From Thermacetogenium sp. UBA4966 (GTDB taxonomy: Bacteria > Bacillota > DSM-12270 > Thermacetogeniales > Thermacetogeniaceae), in the NCBI GenBank assembly GCA_002397275.1, contig DHAA01000058.1, positions 1 through 27,489 on the forward strand: a stretch of DNA of 27,489 nucleotides. Reading direction: 5' to 3'. Made by a program: the position numbers and the translations under genes. The notes under the pieces were generated by a model that saw only the letters and a list, made by a program, of their open reading frames with translations, made no database searches and had not been told where the DNA came from. This document shows, one piece after another, positions 1 through 7,670 of the stretch. Every line of letters starts with the position of its first letter. Within the stretch, counting starts at the first letter, position 1.

Positions 1-620
1 ACTAGGAAGACGCCGTCGAAAATCCCCGCTCCTCCGATGCTCACCATCTGTCCCCCCAGGCTCTCAAATGTTCTCCAATTTAGCAGGTCGGCCCCGATCA
101 GGGTACCCATCGTACCGGCAACATAAGCCACGGGAGCGGCGGCGTATCCTTGAGGGGTCAGCAGCAGGGCGGCGGCTGCCGCTACCAGGGGAGGAATAAA
201 AGCAGGCATGACAATACCCACGCCCTGTTTAGGCCGCGCTATCATTTTGGCCGCGACAGTCACCGCGAGCAGAGCGAACAGGGTAGGCCACAGGTACGCC
301 CGCCCGCTGAAAAGCAAATATGTGGATAATAGCGCGGGCAGCCCGGCGCCCCCTAGATTTATACAGATGATCTGTTCCTGTACAAGAGGAGGATAGTAAA
401 AGAAAAACATAGAAAGCGGGTGTCTCTGACGACTCTCCATCTGCACCTGGCGCCGTGAAAGAGGGATATTGATCAGACTGCCGATGATCGACGCCGTCAG
501 AAACAGCAAGGCCCCCTCCTGCGACATACCCAGCCGGGAAAAAGAAAAGGCGGCGACATTGAAGAAAAGAAGCATGAGCAGCAAGGGCGCCAACAGCAGC
601 ACAAATAGATATGGAATCAA
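1..620 (-). CDS. DUF1614-type integral membrane protein, 3' end outside window
   Basis: An open frame runs from a TTG start at 620 to the window edge (206 complete codons, no stop). The start is chosen because AAGGAGGG lies 5 bases upstream (628-635). The protein starts with a long leucine-rich membrane segment and shows about five further hydrophobic stretches, so it sits in the cytoplasmic membrane. Near the visible end it has the Gly-rich pattern SIGGAGIFDGVFL, which I recall as typical of the DUF1614 family of predicted membrane proteins in Firmicutes. Its function is not known. It follows comFC on the same strand after 52 bases, so it may be the last gene seen of that transcript. The family assignment is from memory of the motif. 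Confidence 0.7.
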   Translation of the reverse strand, partial: MIPYLFVLLLAPLLLMLLFFNVAAFSFSRLGMSQEGALLFLTASIIGSLINIPLSRRQVQMESRQRHPLSMFFFYYPPLVQEQIICINLGGAGLPALLSTYLLFSGRAYLWPTLFALLAVTVAAKMIARPKQGVGIVMPAFIPPLVAAAAALLLTPQGYAAAPVAYVAGTMGTLIGADLLNWRTFESLGGQMVSIGGAGIFDGVFL

Positions 621-672
621 GTAAACTCCCTCCTTAAACATTTGTCATTCTGCTTAGAGCACAATGATTTAT

Positions 673-1443
673 TCACGCCTTTTGCGGCTTATCCTGCCGC
701 CCGGCGTTCATGATTCCGGCAGCCAGTGTAACCACATAGACCTCTTTTACCCCGCAAGCCGTCAACACTCTGCTGCACTCCTGAACGGTGGCGCCGGTAG
801 TGTAGACATCATCCAGGAGTAAAACAGCAGCCCCCTTGCAGGCCGTCAATCCTCTTCCTCCCTCAAAAGCGCCTCTCAGGTTAGCCAGACGCTGCTCTCT
901 GCTGAGCGATGTTTGGCTCGGGGTTTCCCTGCTGCGGAGCAAGGCCTCTTCACAAACAGGTATTTTGAGAATCCGGCTTACCCTCTCCGACAACAGCGCC
1001 GCCTGGTTAAAGCCGCGTTCCCTGAGCCGCTTTTCATGCAGCGGGACCGGTATAACAGCGCCCAGAGAGCCTACGGGGAAAAGAAAGGCGGCTAAGGAGG
1101 CCATTAACTCCCCGAAGGGAACGGCGAGCTCCCTCCTGCCGCAGAACTTAAAGCTATGCAAAGCTTCTCTGACCGGCCCCTCAAAGGGAACGACGCTGCG
1201 GGCAAAGAGATAGAGAGGAGCGCTGTTCCTGCAATCCAGGCATAAATTTTCTGCTTCTTTTTCTTTCGCCTTATAAAAGCGGCCGCATTTTTCACAGGTG
1301 ACCAATCCGTCAGCCTGCTCAGCCCATATCTCCAAACACGCCCGGCAAAGACGCCGCGGGGATCCCCTGCGCCCGCATAGCGGACACCCCGACCCATCAG
1401 GAAAGAAAAGGCCCTTTACAGCGGCTCCTATAGCAGACAGCAA
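673..1443 (-). CDS. comFC: ComFC-type amidophosphoribosyltransferase-like competence protein
   Basis: This 256-residue protein fits the ComF/GntX family, a phosphoribosyltransferase-fold protein needed for DNA uptake in naturally competent bacteria. Two Cys-x2-Cys pairs near the N-terminus (C20/C23, C33/C36) and another set around residues 50-75 suggest zinc binding. The PRPP-binding signature LLLDDVYTTGAT is near residues 208-220, and a conserved RGFNQA motif precedes it. The start is a TTG at 1443, with GAGGGTGAT as the likely ribosome site; no ATG or GTG gives the full zinc-finger region. It lies downstream of comFA on the same strand but has its own likely promoter at 1505-1533. A tiny upstream frame overlaps its start (see 1428-1484). 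Confidence 0.88.
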   Translation of the reverse strand: MLSAIGAAVKGLFFPDGSGCPLCGRRGSPRRLCRACLEIWAEQADGLVTCEKCGRFYKAKEKEAENLCLDCRNSAPLYLFARSVVPFEGPVREALHSFKFCGRRELAVPFGELMASLAAFLFPVGSLGAVIPVPLHEKRLRERGFNQAALLSERVSRILKIPVCEEALLRSRETPSQTSLSREQRLANLRGAFEGGRGLTACKGAAVLLLDDVYTTGATVQECSRVLTACGVKEVYVVTLAAGIMNAGRQDKPQKA

Positions 1444-1484
1444 AGCAGATCACCCTCTACCGGAAAAGCTCCCAGGCAAGACAT
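1428..1484 (-). CDS. possible 18-codon leader peptide ahead of comFC
   Basis: An ATG at 1484 has AGGAG six bases upstream and opens an 18-codon frame that ends in TAG at 1428, overlapping the TTG start of comFC by 16 bases in another frame. It would lie about 14 bases from the predicted transcription start. Such an arrangement can couple translation of the downstream TTG start. The peptide contains three Cys and has no recognisable family. It may equally be chance, because the frame is very short. Confidence 0.3.
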   Translation of the reverse strand: MSCLGAFPVEGDLLCCLL

Positions 1485-1504
1485 ACCATTCTCCTATATT
1501 CTTC

Positions 1505-1533
1505 ATTCTACACCATAAGCCGGTAAAATCCAA
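1505..1533 (-). promoter_or_regulatory. sigma-A type promoter for comFC
   Basis: On the minus strand TTGGAT (1528-1533) is followed after 17 bases by TAGAAT (1505-1510). This matches the vegetative consensus in 4 of 6 and 5 of 6 positions with ideal spacing, in the 111-base gap between comFA and comFC. It suggests comFC can be transcribed apart from comFA. Confidence 0.55.
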
Positions 1534-1554
1534 CTTTATGCGCCGGGGGCAGTC

Positions 1555-3615
1555 TCAATAACTGTTCAGTTCTTTCTCCCACCCCTCCCGCAGATAACCT
1601 TTGCGCGCGGCTTCCCTGTTCAGACCGGCGATCTGCGCTCTGGCCTCTCGCATCGACCTGCTTATTCCCCTCGAAATAAACCACACCTCGCCTGTGGGGT
1701 ATGCGGGGCTGCGTCCACAGCGGCCGGCGATCTGCACCAGAGTAGGCGCGTCAAAAACCCCTTCTTGTCCCGCCTCCAGAACGAGCACTTGCACTCGGGG
1801 AGCGGTAACCCCTCTCTCCATAATTGTCGTGGTCACCAGCACAGGGAACTCGCCGGCGAAGAATCTTTCTCTTTTCCGGATGCGCTCCCTGTCGCCGGCA
1901 TGGATCCATTCGATTCCCTCGCTGTGCAAACCATCCAAAGGGGGCTTCCCGGCAGCCCTGCGCAGTCTCTCTCCCACCTGAGATGTGAGAGAGACTGAAG
2001 GAACAAAGATAAATAACCTGGCGCCGGGCTTCTTCAAAAGCTCGGCTGTGATCTCAAGAACCCTCTCAGCGATGATGATTCCTTTTCCTGAAGTTTTAAA
2101 TGGATTTACTTTGAGGAATTTGGGTAGAGGCAGGGGGAAACCATGAGGACGGACAGGTATGGTAATCACCCATTCCCTGCGCGTCCCTGTAAACATCCAG
2201 GAAGCAGGGGTAGCCGTCAGATAGACAAGCTTCCCCATAGAACTGCGCGCCCTTTGCACAGCGAAGTGAAGCATCCTGCTTCCCGGGTAGGGATAGGCAT
2301 CCCCCTCATCAAGTATCACCAGGTCAAACTTGCGATAAAAGCGCAGCGCCTGGTGTGTTGTCGCCACAACCAGGGGGACCTCTCTCATCTGTCGGCTCCC
2401 GCTCCCTCCATAGAGAGCGCAGACATTATCCTCTCCAAAGGCCTTGCCCATGCGGGGAGCGATCTCCAGGACAACGTCTCTCCTCGGTGTGGTAAACAAC
2501 ACCTGCCCTCCGCTACGCAGTGTTTCAGCGATCAAGGGGAAGGAAACCTCTGTCTTTCCGGCGCCGCATGCCGCCCAGACAAGACATTTTTCGCCTTGTT
2601 TTTCCTCTCTGCCGAATTTCAGCAGAATAGCCGCGGCTTTCTCCTGAGAAGGGGTCAAGCGAATCTCCCCCAGCAGGGATTCGTATCTCGCCCCCAGGGA
2701 ACATCCGCTGCCGGACGCCCCCATGCGGCGATCCGATAGGCGGCAGCCGGCCTGATCCGGCTGCCGCGGCTCTCCCTTGCCGCTCCTGCTGTTTTCAGCA
2801 ACAGCGGCCTCCCCTCCGCAGGCGCGGTACAGCCCGTCCTCAGCGGCAATCCACAGCAAAGGAGAGCAGCTGATCTCCTGACGACGCCCCATGCTATCCC
2901 CCTCCAGCAATCTCCGTAACCAGCCGTGAGCGATACCCGCTGCAGCCGGCAAAGGGCCGGCCGCCGTGTATAGCTGGTCGCAAAAGGAGAGGTTTCCCAA
3001 CAGCCCGCACTCCGGGCAGCTGCAGCAACTTGCGCCGCCGCACCGTGCACAGAAATGAGGCTCGGCTATCCCCTCCCATCCGCAGCGCTGACAGTGAACA
3101 AGACTTCCCTGCACAGGATAAAGAGCGGGCAGCAGCACAACCCTCTCCTCCAGGCAGAGAATCTGCAGGGCACGGGTAACGAGGTCCTCACCGCAAGCGG
3201 ATCCGCAGAAACGAAGGACCTCCTGCACCGACAGAAGCCGCCCTTTTAACAGCATTTCTATCTCTTGCATCTCCCCGCTCTCCGGAAATAGAAAATCGTC
3301 AGAAACCGACTGATCGCCCGCGGAAGCATAAACATCGCTCAACCCCAGCCGGCACAACAAGAGGCGGCAGCGATCACGGATGTTTCCCACAGAAAGCAAA
3401 TCCCCGGATATACCCTTTCTGCGATTTAGCTTTTTATGAAATTCATGAAATACGCGGGAGGCGGCCCCCAGAGGCAAAGGGAGAGCAACCGGATCAAAAG
3501 ACAGATACCCCCTTCCCAAAAGGAAGGCGCGATCAAATGAGGGGACGGATGAGAGATAAAGAAGGCTCTTACCGGCGCCTTTCGCCAAATATATTTGGAA
3601 TAACAATTTGGGCAT
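1555..3615 (-). CDS. comFA: ComFA-like DNA helicase with zinc-finger region and N-terminal extension
   Basis: This 686-residue protein is a superfamily 2 helicase of the ComFA type, the ATPase thought to help draw single-stranded DNA across the membrane during transformation. Visible motifs are a Cys cluster with four CxxC-like pairs at about residues 175-212, Walker A AACGAGKTE (about 348-356), motif II DEGDAYPYP (about 436; ComFA proteins usually have DEVDAFPY), motif III LTATP (about 467), and motif VI QIAGRCGRS (about 640). ATG at 3615 is preceded by AAGGGTGAG. Bacillus subtilis ComFA is about 460 residues, so roughly 170 residues before the zinc cluster are extra here and show no family I recognise. 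The order comFA-comFC is the usual one. Confidence 0.87.
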   Translation of the reverse strand: MPKLLFQIYLAKGAGKSLLYLSSVPSFDRAFLLGRGYLSFDPVALPLPLGAASRVFHEFHKKLNRRKGISGDLLSVGNIRDRCRLLLCRLGLSDVYASAGDQSVSDDFLFPESGEMQEIEMLLKGRLLSVQEVLRFCGSACGEDLVTRALQILCLEERVVLLPALYPVQGSLVHCQRCGWEGIAEPHFCARCGGASCCSCPECGLLGNLSFCDQLYTAAGPLPAAAGIAHGWLRRLLEGDSMGRRQEISCSPLLWIAAEDGLYRACGGEAAVAENSRSGKGEPRQPDQAGCRLSDRRMGASGSGCSLGARYESLLGEIRLTPSQEKAAAILLKFGREEKQGEKCLVWAACGAGKTEVSFPLIAETLRSGGQVLFTTPRRDVVLEIAPRMGKAFGEDNVCALYGGSGSRQMREVPLVVATTHQALRFYRKFDLVILDEGDAYPYPGSRMLHFAVQRARSSMGKLVYLTATPASWMFTGTRREWVITIPVRPHGFPLPLPKFLKVNPFKTSGKGIIIAERVLEITAELLKKPGARLFIFVPSVSLTSQVGERLRRAAGKPPLDGLHSEGIEWIHAGDRERIRKRERFFAGEFPVLVTTTIMERGVTAPRVQVLVLEAGQEGVFDAPTLVQIAGRCGRSPAYPTGEVWFISRGISRSMREARAQIAGLNREAARKGYLREGWEKELNSY

Positions 3616-3701
3616 GCAGTCTCACCCTTAAAATAATTCAAAAAGCTCGCCTAAATCCTTTATTACGTCTCCAAGACAACACAAACGCGGCTTTGCACCC
3701 C

Positions 3702-4205
3702 CTATTGAATTGTAGTTCCAGACATCACACCAGGGGTAAAGGCAACCCCAAAATTAGGGATCCTCTCTCCCCGCGAGAGACACCTGGCCAGGGAGGCAAC
3801 CGTTTTCAGCGAAACCCGTTCGGTGAGAAGAAAATAGTGGATCATCTTACCCCGGCATACGGCGAAACCTCGGTCCAGAGCATCAGAATTACCAGAATCC
3901 CGGCCAATCAGCATCGTAAAACTATGCCTGCGGCTCAAGCGGCCCAGGATCTCCGGGGTCTCATCTGTTGACGCGGCGTCATAAATAACCAGTTCAAAAG
4001 AACGCTGCGAGGTTTGATAGAAAGAAAGAAGTTCTTTGATAACCCCCTCGATGATCGGCGCCTGATTATGAACGATAAGCAGCAGGCTTAGATCCGGTAC
4101 AAAGAGGCAGAGCTTTTGGAACAGACAGGATCTGCGAAAAGCCATGGATAGTACGAGGCCGGAGAGAACAATTACAGAGAGGACCAAAAAAAGCATTCGA
4201 GCCAT
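3702..4205 (-). CDS. short membrane-anchored GT2-fold protein lacking the DxD motif
   Basis: The 167-residue protein has one N-terminal membrane helix (about residues 4-22) followed by the first half of a family 2 glycosyltransferase fold: the strand LSLLLIVHNQ, then YDAASTDETPEIL, which aligns with the usual DDGSxDgT nucleotide-binding segment, and GNSDALDRGFAVCRGK, which aligns with the GkaaALNrGl.. segment. Where active enzymes have the metal-binding DxD, this protein has LLTER, and it stops soon after. It is therefore probably not a working transferase; a regulatory or remnant role is possible. ATG at 4205 has a GGGGAGGGGG ribosome site. It lies between the response regulator and comFA on the same strand. 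Confidence 0.6.
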   Translation of the reverse strand: MARMLFLVLSVIVLSGLVLSMAFRRSCLFQKLCLFVPDLSLLLIVHNQAPIIEGVIKELLSFYQTSQRSFELVIYDAASTDETPEILGRLSRRHSFTMLIGRDSGNSDALDRGFAVCRGKMIHYFLLTERVSLKTVASLARCLSRGERIPNFGVAFTPGVMSGTTIQ

Positions 4206-4259
4206 GTTTACCCCCTCCCCTTCACTATATGCGGTGAACAGGGAAGGGGTTAAAGGGTT

Positions 4260-4904
4260 TTAAAGCTCTACCATATGGTTTTTAATGGCATAGATTGCCG
4301 CCTGGGTGCGATCGGTTACTTTTATCTTGCGAAAAATGCTGGTGATGTGGTTTTTTACCGTCTTTTCACTGATAAACAGCTTGCGGGCTATGCCTCGGTT
4401 CGATTCGCCGTTTGCGATCAAGGATAAGACCTCTTTTTCCCTTTCTGTCAGCGCCCCGATCCCGTCTTCATCCGCAGGCGCCGTGCGCCGGCATTCACCA
4501 AGCAGTCTCCCGGTAACCACCGGATGAAAAGCGGGCCTTCCTTCCAAAACGCCATAAATCGCTTTCAACAGTTCCGGCGGTTCCACATCTTTTAAAAGGT
4601 AGCCGCTGGCGCCGGCCTTAATAACTTCCAGCATCTCCTCGTCTTCAGCGAGAGTGAGAACAACAATTTTGATCTCCGGCATTTCCCTGCGGATTACTCG
4701 ACTGGCTTCTACTCCGCTGATGCCCGGCATTCTGAGATCCATAAGGATAACATGCGGACGCAAGCTGCGGGCTAAATTTATAGCGCCCTGCCCATCACCC
4801 ACCTCTCCGACTACTTCTATGTGAGAATCCAACTCAAGCGCTCGCCGAAAACCATCCCTGTTCAGGGGATCGTCATCAGCTATGATCACTCTGATTTTCT
4901 CCAT
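4260..4904 (-). CDS. NarL/FixJ-family response regulator
   Basis: A two-domain DNA-binding response regulator of 214 residues. The receiver domain shows the acidic pocket DDD at residues 10-12, the phosphoacceptor D56 in VILMDLRMPG, and a conserved K in GYLLKDV near residue 106. The output domain (about 150-205) is a LuxR-type helix-turn-helix starting LTEREKEVL and containing ISEKTVKNHI. I chose ATG at 4904 because AGGAGG lies 9 bases upstream; the frame also opens at a TTG at 4925, but that TTG precedes the AGGAGG. No histidine kinase is next to it in this window, so it is an orphan here. Target genes cannot be read from the sequence. The neighbouring com genes make a competence link thinkable but unproven. 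Confidence 0.9.
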   Translation of the reverse strand: MEKIRVIIADDDPLNRDGFRRALELDSHIEVVGEVGDGQGAINLARSLRPHVILMDLRMPGISGVEASRVIRREMPEIKIVVLTLAEDEEMLEVIKAGASGYLLKDVEPPELLKAIYGVLEGRPAFHPVVTGRLLGECRRTAPADEDGIGALTEREKEVLSLIANGESNRGIARKLFISEKTVKNHITSIFRKIKVTDRTQAAIYAIKNHMVEL

Positions 4905-5162
4905 AAATTCCGGCCTCCTCGTCAACAGGTATTACTGCATTTATTTCTTTACCTTCGCCTGCGGTTGAGTTTAGCTGCGCCTCGTCTTTCAGCACCTGAG
5001 CGCCTTCTCGCATATTGGTCAAACATCCGCTATCTTCTGCTCTTCATAGCGGCTTAACAGAAACCGCTCTTCACCTGGCTATGTTTAACCGTTTCGACAT
5101 ATTAAGGCAACTTTCCTGCCGCTTTGAGAAAATTTTACTGAATAATTAAACTTTAGAGAGAC

Positions 5163-6581
5163 TCAAAGGCCTAGGACCCGGCGGGCGCTGTTCTGCAGTC
5201 TGTCCAGTTCTTCTCTGCTGCCGGCTTCAGCATAAATTCTAAAAAGCTGTTCTGTTCCCGAGGGACGCGCTAGGACCCAGCTCCCATCTTCCAGGATAAT
5301 CTTTACCCCGTCGACAGTCCGGCGCTCCGCTACAACCTTACCGCCGATCTTCAGCGGCGCCCATTTCTGCAGCAGGGCTATCAGTTTTTCTTTTTGCCGC
5401 GCCTCGCACTCCAGATCAAGGCGGGCGCTGAGCAAACAGCCGAACTTTTCAGCCAGTTCTTTTTTGAGCCGGCGTAGCGATTTGCCTCTGGCCGCCATCA
5501 TCTCGACGATAAGCGCGACGGCCAAAATGCCGTCCTTTTCCGGAATATGCCCCTCAACGCTCATCCCCCCGCTCTCCTCGCCCCCCAAAACACTGCTGTG
5601 GTCAATCAAAGATCGGGCGATATGCCTGAAACCGACCGCGGTTTCTATAACAGGTAGCCCGTATTCGTCTGCGATTCGATCCAGCAGGTGTGTTGTGGCC
5701 ACAGAACGGGTTATTGTTCCCCGCCAGTTGCGGTCCTCCATGAGATAATACAGTATCAAAGGCAGCATTTCGTTGGCTGCAATGTACTCGCCGTCGCTGT
5801 CGATCACTCCGAAGCGTCCCCCATCGCCGCTCAGGGCCAGCCCGACATCCGCGCCCTTTTCCAGAACAGCTTCTCGCAAAGAAATAAGCCCCGCTGCAGC
5901 AGGCTCCGGACCCCGGCCGCCGAATAAAACATCCCTGTGGCCGTGAATAACATCCACTTCGACCTTTGTTTCTTTTACGATTTCCTCCAGATAGCCTCTC
6001 CCCGCTCCCCACATCGGGTCTACAACCACCTTCAGACTGTTGCGATAAAAGGCGCGAAAATTAAGCAGCCTCTGGAGATGGTTAAGATAGAGGGGTTTGA
6101 CATCAATGCCGCTGATCAAGCCCCGCTCACGCCCAACCGCGGGAGGTAGAAAAACGATCTCCGCCATCTGCAGTTTCGCTGTTATCCTTTCGATGGATTC
6201 CGTTATCTCCAGGGAAGCGGGACCGGCGTATTCGGAAATAAACTTGATCCCGCTGTATTGCGGAGAATTGTGGCCGGCTGTAATCATGACGGCGCCTGCC
6301 GCGCCCAGAGCCTTTACTCCGAAGGCTGTAACCGGAACAGGGGTAGCCTGCGCTGTCAGCCAGGAATTGATGCCGTTCCCGGCCATCACCCCGGCGGCAG
6401 CGTCTGCGAATTGCTCAGAAAGAAAGCGGCTGTCATAACCAATCACAACCCCCTGAGCGGACATCCCGGATTCCTTCAAATAGTCGGCGATGGCCTGCGC
6501 CGCCAAGCGCACGCCGGCAAAAGTGAAATCATCGGCGATAAAACCACGCCAGCCGTCGGTCCCAAACTTGATCCTGTTCAC
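5163..6581 (-). CDS. phosphoglucomutase/phosphomannomutase family protein lacking catalytic residues
   Basis: This 472-residue protein has the full four-domain length of alpha-D-phosphohexomutases, and opens with the typical IKFGTDGWRG. The sugar loop GGEESGG (about 333-339) and the phosphate loop RPSGTE (about 439-444) are intact. However, the active-site loop TASHNP reads TAGHNS (101-106), so the serine that carries the phosphate is Gly103. The metal loop DGDAD reads SGDGG (251-255), so two of three Asp ligands are lost. Both sites were checked against the DNA (6273-6275 and 5817-5831). It probably binds sugar phosphate without mutase activity. GTG at 6581 is preferred over ATG at 6614 because GTGAGGG precedes it and the family start matches. 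It is first in a same-strand series with the response regulator. Confidence 0.85.
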   Translation of the reverse strand: MNRIKFGTDGWRGFIADDFTFAGVRLAAQAIADYLKESGMSAQGVVIGYDSRFLSEQFADAAAGVMAGNGINSWLTAQATPVPVTAFGVKALGAAGAVMITAGHNSPQYSGIKFISEYAGPASLEITESIERITAKLQMAEIVFLPPAVGRERGLISGIDVKPLYLNHLQRLLNFRAFYRNSLKVVVDPMWGAGRGYLEEIVKETKVEVDVIHGHRDVLFGGRGPEPAAAGLISLREAVLEKGADVGLALSGDGGRFGVIDSDGEYIAANEMLPLILYYLMEDRNWRGTITRSVATTHLLDRIADEYGLPVIETAVGFRHIARSLIDHSSVLGGEESGGMSVEGHIPEKDGILAVALIVEMMAARGKSLRRLKKELAEKFGCLLSARLDLECEARQKEKLIALLQKWAPLKIGGKVVAERRTVDGVKIILEDGSWVLARPSGTEQLFRIYAEAGSREELDRLQNSARRVLGL

Positions 6582-6705
6582 TCTTTTTTCCCTCACTCTC
6601 CATAATAAGGCCATTCTTTCGGTTTCAGTTTAATTATAGTACATTTTCCAGAGAAATACCCCGCTTAACCCTCTATATTTTTCAGGGCAGACACCCAAGA
6701 AGCTG

Positions 6706-6881
6706 CGCTTCACCATCAGATGGTTGAAAATAGCAATACATTGCTTTCAGGGGAAGTGGCCGGATGGATTCCAGCGAGGCGACCATTACATCTCACATCC
6801 AGTCATAATAGGGAGCGAGCGGAATCCACCGACATGGTAAACATACGATGGAAATAGCAGAGCGTTATATTCAAGGTAGTT
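6706..6881. repeat. composite repeat, locus 1 (module A - palindrome B - module A)
   Basis: The gene-free stretch 6582-6968 is filled largely by this element. Module A (6706-6753) contains hairpin 6725-6749. Module B (6758-6831) is an imperfect palindrome with GGATGGATTCC at its left and GGAATCCACC at its right. A second, more diverged A lies at 6845-6881 with hairpin 6849-6873. The same A-B-A arrangement, inverted and with a longer B centre, is found at 22302-22617. No transposase is encoded, so it resembles a REP-like or MITE-like mobile non-coding element. The relBE promoter starts 37 bases to the right. Confidence 0.75.
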
Positions 6882-6917
6882 TTGAAAACAGCGTATTATT
6901 TATGTAGTGACAATGTA

Positions 6918-6945
6918 TTGACATCGCTTTCGGCCTGGGTATAAT
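6918..6945 (+). promoter_or_regulatory. strong sigma-A promoter for relBE
   Basis: TTGACA (6918-6923) and TATAAT (6940-6945), both perfect consensus hexamers, are 16 bases apart, directly upstream of the antitoxin gene. RelB-type antitoxins usually bind such promoters with the toxin as co-repressor, but no clear operator palindrome was identified here. Confidence 0.85.
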
Positions 6946-6968
6946 AAAGACGATAGGAGTTGATAGAT

Positions 6969-7298
6969 GTGAGCGAACATAATACCCCTAAGGTGACGCA
7001 TGCAGCCAAGACCTCCAGCTTTCAGATGCGGATTAACCCTGAAATCAAGAGGAAGGCGGAGATGGTTTTTGCCAAAAACGGCCTGACCCTGACAGAGGCG
7101 GTCAACATATTTATCCAACAATCGCTGAATGCCGATGGCCTTCCCTTCCTTGTCTCCAAAGAAAACGCCGCATATCTTCAGGCAAAAGCGATGAAACAGC
7201 TTGTAGGCGAGGTGGAAAAAGGGTGGCGGTCTGTGAAGACCGACGCCGACTGGATCCCGGAGGACGATATGTACAGCCGTTTGGGAGTTGAAAAATGA
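6969..7298 (+). CDS. RelB/DinJ-family antitoxin
   Basis: This 109-residue protein carries an N-terminal ribbon-helix-helix region (SSFQMRINPEIKRKAEMVF and then GLTLTEAVNIFI), as in the RelB/DinJ antitoxins that bind DNA as dimers and wrap their C-terminal tail around a RelE-type RNase. The GTG at 6969 is chosen because AGGAG sits 9 bases upstream; the TTG at 6960 directly abuts that site. Its stop overlaps the toxin ATG by 4 bases (ATGA), the usual coupling that keeps antitoxin in excess. A protein of about 85-110 residues is normal for the family. Confidence 0.88.
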   Translation: MSEHNTPKVTHAAKTSSFQMRINPEIKRKAEMVFAKNGLTLTEAVNIFIQQSLNADGLPFLVSKENAAYLQAKAMKQLVGEVEKGWRSVKTDADWIPEDDMYSRLGVEK

Positions 7299-7612
7299 GG
7301 GTCAGATATACCCCCGAGGCGTTGAACGATTTACAGGAGATGAGCGACTACATCTCAAACGTTCTATATCATCCGCAGGCGGCCGCAAGAATCAAAAAGA
7401 GTATCCTTGATTCTTGCAGCCGCCTTAAGGATCATCCTTTTATGGGGCCTTCTGTTCAGGAAAAGACAGGCTGCGCAACAGACCTGCGCTATCTTGTATG
7501 TGAAAAGCATTTGGCTTTTTACCGCGTTGAGCATGACTATATCTCCATAGCCCGTATCATCAATGGAAGGCAGGATTACCTTCGCCTACTATTCAGGGAT
7601 ATCGGTAAATAA
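7295..7612 (+). CDS. RelE/ParE-family toxin
   Basis: This 105-residue protein fits the RelE/ParE toxin superfamily, mostly ribosome-dependent mRNA endonucleases. It shows the usual opening RVRYTPEALNDLQEMSDYI, a central DLRYLVCEKHLAFYRV strand pair, and the C-terminal ARIINGRQDYLRLLF, where Arg and Tyr residues are typical of the catalytic surface. No frameshift or stop is seen, so the toxin appears functional. It overlaps the antitoxin by 4 bases. A second, inactivated RelE of the same type lies at 15859-16191; the two share the FYRV and GRxDYLRxLF patterns. Whether it acts on mRNA or on gyrase cannot be told. Confidence 0.85.
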   Translation: MRVRYTPEALNDLQEMSDYISNVLYHPQAAARIKKSILDSCSRLKDHPFMGPSVQEKTGCATDLRYLVCEKHLAFYRVEHDYISIARIINGRQDYLRLLFRDIGK

Positions 7613-7670
7613 CGCAAACGCATTATAATATGCGTTTTCCGGCGCGGCGGATGAAATGCTGTGCAGAAAC

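Noticed and set aside
2143..2739. 198-codon plus-strand open frame
   Set aside because: It lies wholly inside comFA on the other strand, has no ribosome site and no recognisable motif; it is a product of GC-rich codon use.
5048..5068. Hairpin AGCGG/CCGCT in the gap between the mutase-like gene and the response regulator
   Set aside because: There is no T-run on either strand, so it is not a convincing terminator, and no repeat copy was found.
6849..6905. Small plus-strand frame from ATG 6849 (19 codons)
   Set aside because: It coincides with hairpin module A, has no ribosome site, and similar starts in the other copies lead to different short frames.
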